From positions 248,001-312,000 of the forward strand of contig CAVSIX010000005.1 in NCBI GenBank assembly GCA_963728195.1: 64,000 nt of DNA. Reading direction: 5' to 3'. The stretch's first letter is position 1. Every line of letters begins with the position of its first letter. Source of the DNA: Sva-07 sp963728195. Lineage in GTDB: Bacteria > Actinomycetota > Acidimicrobiia > Acidimicrobiales > Ilumatobacteraceae. Below, in pieces: positions 1 through 6,934 of this stretch. The translations under genes and the position numbers were made by a program. The notes under the pieces are model-generated. The model saw only the letters and a program-made list of their open reading frames with translations. It was not told the DNA's origin and made no database searches.

Positions 1-521
1 CCGAGCGACTTGCGGACCGGGCTCCACATGCCGTCGGCGGCGACGACGTAGCGGGCGTCGACGAGCAGACCGTCGGCCTCGACGGTGACGTGCTCGTCGT
101 GTTCGGCGATGCGTTGGAATCCGTGGCCGTCACGCACGTCGGCGCCGAGTTCTCGGGCGATCCGGACGAGGGCATCGTCGAGCTGCAACCGCGGGGCCAC
201 GGCGGCGTAGCTGCCGGTCTCGGGCAGGGGGACGACCACTTCGCGACCGCTCGGCGATCGGATGGCGGCGCCCGCGACCTCGAACCAGTCGGGGATCGTC
301 GCGCGGTCGAGCCCGAGGTGTTCGAGTTCGCGCAGCGCCAGCGTGGTGAGCCCGTCGCCGCAGCACTTGTCGCGAGGAAACACGGCCTTGTCGATCGCGA
401 CGACCGACCGGCCGGCGCGGCGCAACTCGATCGCTGCGGCGCTCCCGGCCGGACCGAGGCCGACGACGACGACATCGGTGGTCAGGCGTGGGCGTGGCGG
501 CGTCGAGGAGGGGTTGCTCAC
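1..521 (-). CDS. FAD-dependent oxidoreductase, geranylgeranyl-reductase-like (partial)
   Basis: The frame opens at a GTG at 521 and runs off the left edge, so only the first 173 residues are visible. A Rossmann FAD-binding motif VVVVGLGPAGSAAA lies at residues 17-30, and FPRDKCCGDGL follows at 48-58; this second motif is typical of geranylgeranyl-reductase-type flavoproteins, which in characterised members saturate isoprenoid double bonds (menaquinone side chains, prenyl lipids). The substrate cannot be told from the fragment, and a related aromatic hydroxylase is possible. It is divergent from the SDR gene at 647, with 125 bases between the two starts. Confidence 0.8.
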   Translation of the reverse strand, partial: MSNPSSTPPRPRLTTDVVVVGLGPAGSAAAIELRRAGRSVVAIDKAVFPRDKCCGDGLTTLALRELEHLGLDRATIPDWFEVAGAAIRSPSGREVVVPLPETGSYAAVAPRLQLDDALVRIARELGADVRDGHGFQRIAEHDEHVTVEADGLLVDARYVVAADGMWSPVRKSL

Positions 522-646
522 GCCGGCAAGGCTAGGGGTGTGCGCGTCGGGACTCTCCGCTGGCAGGCGCAACGGGTGCCGACTCTACGATGCCCGACGA
601 GCCAGTGCCGCGATGTCGGCAGTCGAGACCGAGGAAGGACGCGTTG

Positions 647-1573
647 ATGAGTGGTCTGTGTGCAGGACGAGTTGCGATCGTGACGGGGGCGGGCCGTGGA
701 ATCGGCCGCGAGCATGCGCTCAGCCTCGCCCGGCAGGGTGCGAAGGTCGTCGTCAACGACCTCGGCGGCAACGTCGACGGCAGCGGTGGCGACATCTCCC
801 CGGCGCAGCAGGTGGTCAACGAGATCGTCGAGATGGGCGGCGAGGCGGTGGCGAACGGTGACAACGTCGCCGACTGGGAGGGCGCCCAGCGGATGATCAA
901 CACGGCGATCGAGACGTTCGGCGACCTCCATGCGCTCGTCAACAACGCAGGGATCCTGCGTGACCGCGTGCTGGCGAACATGACCGAAGAGGAATGGGAT
1001 GCGGTGATCAACGTGCACCTCAAGGGCACGTTCGCCCCGTCTCGCTGGGCGGTCGCCTACTGGCGCGAGCGGGCCAAGGCGGGTCAACCGGTCAGCGGCC
1101 GCATCGTCAACACGACGTCGGTGTCGGGGATCTACGGCAACCCGGGTCAGGCCAACTACGGAGCGGCGAAGGCCGGGATCGCCGCGTTCACGAACATCGT
1201 CGCGCTCGAGGTGGCGCGCTACGGGGTGACGGTGAACGCGGTCGGGCCCGTCGCACTCACGCGCATGACCGAGGGCCTCGGTCCGGCGCCCGAGACCGAC
1301 GAGGAGCGCGAAGCCCGGGCGCCGCACTGGATCGCACCGATCGTGACCTGGCTGTGCTCGGAGGAGTCGGGCAACGTGACGGGGCGCGTGTTCGAAGCAT
1401 CGGGCCAGACGCTCGCCGTTGCCGAAGGGTGGGTGCGAGGCCCGTCGACGGCCCCGATCGACGACCCCACGAAGATCGGCCCGGTCGTCGCCGACCTGCT
1501 CGCCAACGCTCGCCCCAACTCGGGCATGAACGGCGAGCCCGGCGGCTGGCCCCAGACGATGTTGAACAGCTGA
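647..1573 (+). CDS. SDR-family (3R)-hydroxyacyl-CoA dehydrogenase
   Basis: A 308-residue short-chain dehydrogenase. The NAD(P)-binding motif TGAGRGIG sits at residues 13-20, NNAG near 104 and the catalytic YGAAK near 171-175. The stretch GREHALSLARQGAKVVVNDLGG resembles the dehydrogenase domain of type-2 multifunctional beta-oxidation enzymes, which oxidise (3R)-hydroxyacyl-CoA to 3-ketoacyl-CoA with NAD+. I chose the ATG at 647 because GAGGAAGGA precedes it by about 8 bases; an in-frame ATG at 590 would add 19 unconserved residues. The MaoC-type hydratase at 1641 follows on the same strand, so the two probably act in sequence as a split version of that enzyme. The acyl chain handled is unknown. 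Confidence 0.88.
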   Translation: MSGLCAGRVAIVTGAGRGIGREHALSLARQGAKVVVNDLGGNVDGSGGDISPAQQVVNEIVEMGGEAVANGDNVADWEGAQRMINTAIETFGDLHALVNNAGILRDRVLANMTEEEWDAVINVHLKGTFAPSRWAVAYWRERAKAGQPVSGRIVNTTSVSGIYGNPGQANYGAAKAGIAAFTNIVALEVARYGVTVNAVGPVALTRMTEGLGPAPETDEEREARAPHWIAPIVTWLCSEESGNVTGRVFEASGQTLAVAEGWVRGPSTAPIDDPTKIGPVVADLLANARPNSGMNGEPGGWPQTMLNS

Positions 1574-1640
1574 CCGGACCCGTCGTTCCGGACCCGACCC
1601 CGCAGGACCGCAGACCCGCACGAACGAAAGCGAGACGCAC

Positions 1641-2498
1641 ATGCCACTCAATCCCGACGCCGTCGGTTCCACCAGCGATCCGGTCGAGGTCAGCTGGACC
1701 TCGAAGGACGCACTGCTGTATGCGGTCGGCATCGGTGCCGGCCACGAAGAACTGGCCTTCACCACCGAGAACACCAACGGCGTGGAGCAGCTGGTGTTCC
1801 CCACGTTCCCGGTCGTCATCGGCTGGGGGAGGGGCTCCGCGATGGGCAACATCGGCACGTTCAATCCGGCGTTGCTCGTCCACGGCCAGCAGGCGGTGAC
1901 CTTGCACCGCCCGATTCCCGTGGCCGGTACGGCATCGATCACGAGCGAACTCGTCGCGATGTACGACAAGGGCAAGGCGGCGGTGGTCGTCACCGAGTCG
2001 CGCGCGGTGATGGACGGCGAACCGCTCTACACGAACACGTCCTCGGCGTTCATCCGCGGCGAGGGTGGCTGGGGCGGCGATCGGGGACCGTCGGGTCCGA
2101 AGAACGTGCCGCCCGACCGCGATCCCGATCACGTCGTGACCTATCAGACGTCGATCGACCAGGCATTCGTGTACCGCCTGTCCGGCGACCGCAACCCGCT
2201 GCACACCGACCCGGCGTTCGCAGCCATCGGCGGCTTCGACCGGCCGATCCTGCATGGTCTGTGCAGCTACGGCTTCACCGGCCGTGCGCTGCTGCACGCC
2301 GTGTGCGGCAGCGAACCGGCGAACTTCCACCACATCGAGGCCCGCTTCGCAGCACCTGTCCTGCCCGGCGACGCCCTCACGATCAGCATGTGGTCGGGTG
2401 ACGCCGGCGAGACGTTCTTCACCACGAGCGCCGTCGACCCGTCGGACCCCTCCACCGAACGCATCGTCATCGACCAGGGCCTCCTCCGCCACTCGTGA
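1641..2498 (+). CDS. MaoC-family 2-enoyl-CoA hydratase (hydratase 2 type)
   Basis: A 285-residue protein with two hotdog halves. The C-terminal half carries the hydratase-2 signature YRLSGDRNPLHTDP (D and H being the catalytic pair in the family) followed by FDRPILHG. The N-terminal half (about 1-140) is the degenerate hotdog seen in double-hotdog R-specific hydratases. The family hydrates trans-2-enoyl-CoA to (3R)-hydroxyacyl-CoA, which is the substrate of the neighbouring SDR dehydrogenase. The purine-rich GAAAGCGAG lies 10-18 bases before the ATG. The gene ends 92 bases from the convergent proS stop, with a long hairpin between them. Confidence 0.9.
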   Translation: MPLNPDAVGSTSDPVEVSWTSKDALLYAVGIGAGHEELAFTTENTNGVEQLVFPTFPVVIGWGRGSAMGNIGTFNPALLVHGQQAVTLHRPIPVAGTASITSELVAMYDKGKAAVVVTESRAVMDGEPLYTNTSSAFIRGEGGWGGDRGPSGPKNVPPDRDPDHVVTYQTSIDQAFVYRLSGDRNPLHTDPAFAAIGGFDRPILHGLCSYGFTGRALLHAVCGSEPANFHHIEARFAAPVLPGDALTISMWSGDAGETFFTTSAVDPSDPSTERIVIDQGLLRHS

Positions 2499-2514
2499 TC
2501 CTGCCGGCCCCGGT

Positions 2515-2567
2515 CCGAAATCTGCCCGGTTTGTCGCGCTCAGCGCAACAGACGAGGCAGATTTCGG
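2515..2567. terminator. Long hairpin between convergent genes (hydratase / proS)
   Basis: CCGAAATCTGCC (2515-2526) and GGCAGATTTCGG (2556-2567) are a perfect 12-bp inverted repeat. Inside it, 2529-2539 and 2543-2553 pair again with one wobble and one mismatch around a 3-base loop. There is no T-run, but the position between two converging stop codons fits a bidirectional terminator or transcription barrier. Confidence 0.6.
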
Positions 2568-2589
2568 GCTTGGTGGGGGTCGCAGCGGG

Positions 2590-4365
2590 TCAGCGGCAGG
2601 CGTCGAGCAGGTGGGCGACGACGTCGGCCACCGAGATGTCCTGGCGGTCGCCGGTGCGGCGGTCCTTGACCTCGATGGTCGGGTTCGACTCGTCGGCGAC
2701 GCCACGGCCGACGATCGCGATCGTCGGGATGCCGATCAGCTCGGCGTCCTTGAACTTGACGCCGGGCGACGGCCCGTAGCGGTCATCGAGCAGCACCCGC
2801 AGACCGGCGGCCTCGAGGTCGGCGGCGAGCTGTTCGCCGGCGGGGATCTGCGGACCGTCGGCCTTGCCGGCGATCACGACGTGCACGTCGGCTGGCGCGA
2901 TCTCCCGCGGCCACACCAGCCCGAGGTCGTCGTGGTTCGCCTCGGCGATGGCGGCCAGTGCACGGGTGACGCCGACGCCGTAGGAGCCCATCGTCGGAAC
3001 GACGGGCTTGCCGTGTTCGTCCTGCACGGTGAGCTCGAGCGCTTCGGCGTACTTGCGGCCGAGCTGGAAGATGTGGCCGATCTCGATGCCACGGGCGATC
3101 TCGACGTCGGAGCCGCACGCCGGGCACACGTCTCCGTCGCGGATCTCGGCCGCCTCGATCGTGCCGTCCGGGGTGAAGTCACGTCCGGCGACGAGATCGA
3201 TCACGTGGTTGCCGGGGGAGTCGGCGCCGGTGATCCACGCCGTGCCGTCGACGACGCGGGGGTCGACCAGGTAGCGGATGCCCGAGGCGTTGTCGGCGCC
3301 GAGCACGCCGGGTCCGATGTAGCCCTTGACCAGCGACGGGTACGCCGCGAAGTCGTCCTCGCCGAACGGTTCGGGCTCGGCGGGAGCGACGTGCGCCTCG
3401 AGACGCTTCATGTCGACCTCGCGGTCGCCTGGCAGGCCGATCGCCAGCGGTTCGATCGTGCCGTCGGGATGACGAAGCTTCACGACGACGTTCTTGAGCG
3501 TGTCGGCCGCCGTCCAGTCACGATCGGGGTGGCGCATCTCGGCGTCGCCGTTGACGAAGTCGACGAGTGTGGCGATCGTCGGGGTTCCGGGTGTGTCGTG
3601 GACGACGGCCGCGGGCAGCCCGTCGAAGGCGATCGTCGGGGGAGCGGGAGTGACGACCGCTTCGACGTTGGCGGCGTAGTCGCACGACGTGCAGCGGATG
3701 AACGTGTCCTCGCCGACGTCCATCGGCGCCAGGAACTCCTCGGAGGCCGAGCCGCCCATTGCGCCCGACATCGCCGACACGATCACGTAGGGAAGCCCGA
3801 GTCGGTCGAACAGCGAGATGTACGCCGCTCGGTGCGCCTCGTAGGACGCCTGGAGGCCCTCGTCGTCGAGGTCGAAGCTGTAGGAGTCCTTCATCACGAA
3901 CTCGCGCCCGCGGAGCAGGCCGGCGCGGGGACGCGCCTCGTCGCGGTACTTGGTCTGGATCTGGTAGATCGACAGCGGCAGATCCTTGTACGACCCGCAG
4001 ATGTCCTTGACGAGCAGGGTGAACATCTCCTCGTGCGTCGGCGCGAGCAGGAAGTCGGCACCTTTGCGGTCCTGCAGCCGGAACAGGTTGTCGCCGTACT
4101 CGGTCCAGCGTCCGGTGATCTCGTACGGCTCGCGCGGCAACAGGGCGGGGAAGTGGACCTCCTGGAAGCCCGCCGCATCCATCTCTTCACGCACGATGTG
4201 TTCGACGTTGCGGTACACGAGCCAGCCGAGCGGCAGCCAGGAGAACCCGCCGGGGGCTGCACGGCGGATGTATCCGGCCCGCACGAGCAGGCGATGGCTG
4301 GCGACTTCGGCGTCGGCCGGATCGTCTCGAAGGGTCCGCAGGAACAGGGTCGACATCCGAAGCAC
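2590..4365 (-). CDS. proS: Prolyl-tRNA synthetase
   Basis: A 591-residue class II aminoacyl-tRNA synthetase that charges tRNA-Pro. MSTLFLRTLRDDPADAEV starts the conserved part, FLLAPTHEEMFT is class II motif 2 with the proline pocket, and YRDEARPRAGLLRGREF precedes motif 3. The editing (INS) domain lies around residues 220-400 and the anticodon-binding domain at the C-terminus, so this is the long bacterial type. Transcription starts at GTG 4365 or ATG 4356; both fit the family and no clear Shine-Dalgarno sequence decides. It is divergent from rimP and converges on the MaoC hydratase. Confidence 0.97.
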   Translation of the reverse strand: MLRMSTLFLRTLRDDPADAEVASHRLLVRAGYIRRAAPGGFSWLPLGWLVYRNVEHIVREEMDAAGFQEVHFPALLPREPYEITGRWTEYGDNLFRLQDRKGADFLLAPTHEEMFTLLVKDICGSYKDLPLSIYQIQTKYRDEARPRAGLLRGREFVMKDSYSFDLDDEGLQASYEAHRAAYISLFDRLGLPYVIVSAMSGAMGGSASEEFLAPMDVGEDTFIRCTSCDYAANVEAVVTPAPPTIAFDGLPAAVVHDTPGTPTIATLVDFVNGDAEMRHPDRDWTAADTLKNVVVKLRHPDGTIEPLAIGLPGDREVDMKRLEAHVAPAEPEPFGEDDFAAYPSLVKGYIGPGVLGADNASGIRYLVDPRVVDGTAWITGADSPGNHVIDLVAGRDFTPDGTIEAAEIRDGDVCPACGSDVEIARGIEIGHIFQLGRKYAEALELTVQDEHGKPVVPTMGSYGVGVTRALAAIAEANHDDLGLVWPREIAPADVHVVIAGKADGPQIPAGEQLAADLEAAGLRVLLDDRYGPSPGVKFKDAELIGIPTIAIVGRGVADESNPTIEVKDRRTGDRQDISVADVVAHLLDACR

Positions 4366-4517
4366 CCGGGCAAGCTACCCGTAGCGGTGCCGGGTGTGCG
4401 GAGGGTGCCGAGGCAAGCGCCGGCGACGAGGCGCCGCGACGGCCGACGCCGATGTTCACCCTGTCGCCTTCGGTGAGGCCGCTGCTATGGTTATCTCTCC
4501 ATTTGGTTCGTTACCGA

Positions 4518-4544
4518 AAGGCGTGGGGCTGAGCCCCACGCCTT
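4518..4544 (+). promoter_or_regulatory. Leader hairpin upstream of rimP, possible attenuator
   Basis: AAGGCGTGGGG and CCCCACGCCTT form a perfect 11-bp stem with a 5-base loop (CTGAG), followed directly by TTGTTTGTTG. The hairpin ends 24 bases before the rimP ATG and just ahead of its ribosome-binding site AAAGGAGG (4553-4560). A strong GC stem with a T-rich tail in front of the nusA operon looks like an intrinsic terminator used as an attenuator; NusA is known to autoregulate its operon in other bacteria. Confidence 0.55.
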
Positions 4545-4568
4545 GTTTGTTGAAAGGAGGCAGTTCGG

Positions 4569-5150
4569 ATGAGTGCATCGACCGAGATCGATCGTGTTCA
4601 CGCCCTCGTGGCACCGATCGCTGCCGACCTCCAGCTCGACGTGTACGACATCGAACGGCGTGGTGCCACGATGCGCATCACGCTCGATACACCCGCCGGC
4701 TCCGAGGGTGGCATCACGCTCGACTCGCTCTCGCTGGCGACCCGACTGATCTCTCGCGAACTCGACCACGAGGATCCGATCGCCGGCCACTACACGCTCG
4801 AGGTCACGAGTCCCGGCCTGGAGCGTCAGTTGCGCACCCCGGCCCACTTCCGCCGTGAGGTCGGCAAGACGATCACCGTCCGTCTGCGCGATCCGCAGGC
4901 CGACCCCCGCCGCATCCAGGGGGCATTGACCGCCGTCGACGACCACACCGCCACGCTGTTGCTCGACGACGGCACCGAGCGCGCTGTGGCGCTCGACGAC
5001 GTCGACAAGGCCCGCACCGTCTTCGAGTGGGGCCCCAAGCCGAAGCCCGGCAAGCAGAAGTCCGGCTCGAAGAAGTCCGGCTCGAAGTCAGCCGAGAAGT
5101 CTGCGAAGTCACCGACGAACACATCGAACAAGGAGAAGCGAGCGTCATGA
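4569..5150 (+). CDS. rimP: Ribosome maturation factor RimP
   Basis: A 193-residue protein needed for 30S subunit maturation. The N-terminal alpha/beta domain contains LDVYDIERRGATMRITLD and the conserved YTLEVTSPGLERQL (around residues 78-91); the C-terminal SH3-like domain spans roughly 95-155. The last 35 residues are a Lys/Ser/Gly-rich tail with the repeat KKSGSKKSGSK, longer than in most RimP proteins. AAAGGAGG lies 8 bases before the ATG. The stop overlaps the nusA start (ATGA), so translation is probably coupled. It is the first gene of the superoperon. Confidence 0.95.
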   Translation: MSASTEIDRVHALVAPIAADLQLDVYDIERRGATMRITLDTPAGSEGGITLDSLSLATRLISRELDHEDPIAGHYTLEVTSPGLERQLRTPAHFRREVGKTITVRLRDPQADPRRIQGALTAVDDHTATLLLDDGTERAVALDDVDKARTVFEWGPKPKPGKQKSGSKKSGSKSAEKSAKSPTNTSNKEKRAS

Positions 5151-6571
5151 GCAACCTCGACATGAGCGAAGCCATCGGCATGCTGGCCCAGGAGAAGGGC
5201 ATCTCCGAGGACACGCTGCTGCACGTCCTCGTCGACGCGCTCGCGTCGGCCTACAAGCGCCGCCCCGACGCCGCCGACGAGGTCGTCGTCGAGGTCAATC
5301 CCGAGACGATGGAGTTCTCGTTCATCGCATACGACGTCGACGAGGACGGCAACTGGGTCAACGAGCGCGATGACACCCCGAAGAAGGAAGAGCTCGGGCG
5401 CATCGCCGCACAGACGTTCCGCCAGGTGATGAGCCAGCGCATCCGTGAGGTCGAGTCCGAGCGCAAGTTCGAGGAGTACGCGAACCGCGAGGGCGACATC
5501 GTCACGGGCATCATCCAGCGCACCGACGCCCGTTACACGCTGCTCGACCTCGGCCGCGTCGAAGCACTGCTGCCCCAGGCCGAGCAGGTGCCGTTCGAGC
5601 GTCCCGCCCAGGGCGATCGTCAGAAGGCGTACATCGTCGAGGTCCGTCGCACGCCGAAGGGCCCGCAGATCGTCGTGTCTCGTACCCACCCCGGGCTGAT
5701 CAAGCGGCTGTTCGAACTCGAGGTTCCCGAGATCGCCGACGGCATCGTCGAGATCAAGGCCTGTGCTCGTGAACCGGGCCACCGCACCAAGATCGCCGTC
5801 TGGTCGAACGATCACAACGTCGATCCCGTCGGCGCATGCGTCGGCGCGCGTGGCGGCCGAGTGCGCATGGTCGTCAACGAGATGCGCGGCGAGAAGATCG
5901 ACATCGTGCCGTTCAGCGAGGATCTCGCCGACTTCGTCGCAAAGGCGTTGTCGCCGGCGAAGGTGACGCAGGTCAACATCTCCGACGACGGCACGGCCGC
6001 CGACGTGATCGTGCCCGACCACCAGCTCAGCCTGGCGATCGGTCGTGAGGGGCAGAACGCTCGCCTCGCCGCCCGTCTGACGGGCGTGCGCGTCGACATC
6101 CGTTCCGAGACGCAGCTCGCGGAAGGCGTGCCGGCCGGTGGGCGCGACGCCGACGTCGAGTACGCCGACGGCGAGTGGCGCGCCAACGCCGAGACGGGCG
6201 AGATGGAATGGCACGCCGCCGACGGCAGCGTCATCAGCGAATCCGACTGGCAAGCCCAAGCCGCCGCCGCAGCCGGCGAAGCCGATGGCGTCGCGACCGA
6301 TGAGACGACTGCGGACGAAGCATCGGCCGAGCAGCCGGCAGATGAAGCAACCGACGGCGAAGCAGTGGCCGAGGCAGCGGCTGCCGAGCCGTCGACAGAT
6401 GACCATGCACCCGCCGAGGGAAGCGCCAGCGACGAGGCGGAAGCGGCGCGAGGAGGAAGCGCAGCCGACACCGATGCGGACACCGAAAACGCTGACAAGG
6501 TCGACGACTCCGCCACATCCGGAAGCGAAGCGGACGACGAGCCCGCCACCAAACAAGGCGGCGACGACTGA
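5147..6571 (+). CDS. nusA: Transcription termination/antitermination factor NusA
   Basis: A 474-residue RNA polymerase-binding elongation and pausing factor. The N-terminal domain covers about 1-110, the S1 domain about 114-185 (from REGDIVTGIIQRTDARY), and two KH domains about 200-330, with VGARGGRVRMVVNE and LAIGREGQNARLAARLTG as the GxxG-type loops. A long acidic Ala/Glu/Asp tail (about 385-474) replaces the C-terminal repeats of E. coli NusA. The ATG at 5147 overlaps the rimP stop and follows AAGGAGAAG; the longer in-frame ORF start at 5027 lies inside rimP and is rejected. Its stop overlaps the CTG start of ylxR. Confidence 0.96.
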   Translation: MSNLDMSEAIGMLAQEKGISEDTLLHVLVDALASAYKRRPDAADEVVVEVNPETMEFSFIAYDVDEDGNWVNERDDTPKKEELGRIAAQTFRQVMSQRIREVESERKFEEYANREGDIVTGIIQRTDARYTLLDLGRVEALLPQAEQVPFERPAQGDRQKAYIVEVRRTPKGPQIVVSRTHPGLIKRLFELEVPEIADGIVEIKACAREPGHRTKIAVWSNDHNVDPVGACVGARGGRVRMVVNEMRGEKIDIVPFSEDLADFVAKALSPAKVTQVNISDDGTAADVIVPDHQLSLAIGREGQNARLAARLTGVRVDIRSETQLAEGVPAGGRDADVEYADGEWRANAETGEMEWHAADGSVISESDWQAQAAAAAGEADGVATDETTADEASAEQPADEATDGEAVAEAAAAEPSTDDHAPAEGSASDEAEAARGGSAADTDADTENADKVDDSATSGSEADDEPATKQGGDD

Positions 6572-6885
6572 GTGCTGCCGATCGCCCCGAGCCCGTTCGC
6601 AGCTGTATCGGCTGTCGTCAGCGACGCCCGCAGTCTGCCCTCGTGCGTGTCACGAGGTCGGACGTCGGCATCGTCGTCGACGGTCCGAGCGACGGGCGTG
6701 GGGCATGGCTGTGTCGAGGTTCGGCAGCGGGCGAGGTCGCCGCGGCTGCCTGCGTCGACGCAGCGCTGGCGCGTCGGGCATTTGCCCGTGCGTGGCGGTG
6801 CGAGGTCGGCGTCGACGACGCGAGAGCAATCAGCGAACTCGTCGGCCGTCGGGTCGACGGAGACGAACAACAGGATGCGCATTGA
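6568..6885 (+). CDS. ylxR: YlxR/RnpM-family RNA-binding protein (CTG start)
   Basis: The frame encodes RSCIGCRQRRPQSALVRV, the hallmark of the YlxR family (CxGC..R followed by LVR), then a basic C-terminal part, about 105 residues in all. YlxR/RnpM is the usual neighbour of nusA and infB, and has been linked to RNase P modulation in Firmicutes. An in-frame stop lies at 6493-6495, and between it and the Cys motif there is no ATG, GTG or TTG in frame; CTG at 6568, overlapping the nusA TGA as CTGA and preceded at 6 bases by AAGGCGG, is the only reasonable start. Starting at the first in-frame ATG (6643) would cut off the whole signature motif. Confidence 0.82.
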   Translation: MSAADRPEPVRSCIGCRQRRPQSALVRVTRSDVGIVVDGPSDGRGAWLCRGSAAGEVAAAACVDAALARRAFARAWRCEVGVDDARAISELVGRRVDGDEQQDAH

Positions 6886-6934
6886 TTCCCGCATCCGCGA
6901 GGCAAAGACGACTGTGAAAGGTTGAATCGACAAC

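Noticed and set aside
518..1993. 491-residue ORF on the minus strand
   Set aside because: It is antisense to the SDR and MaoC genes, is Arg/Asp-rich, and has no domain; high-GC shadow frame.
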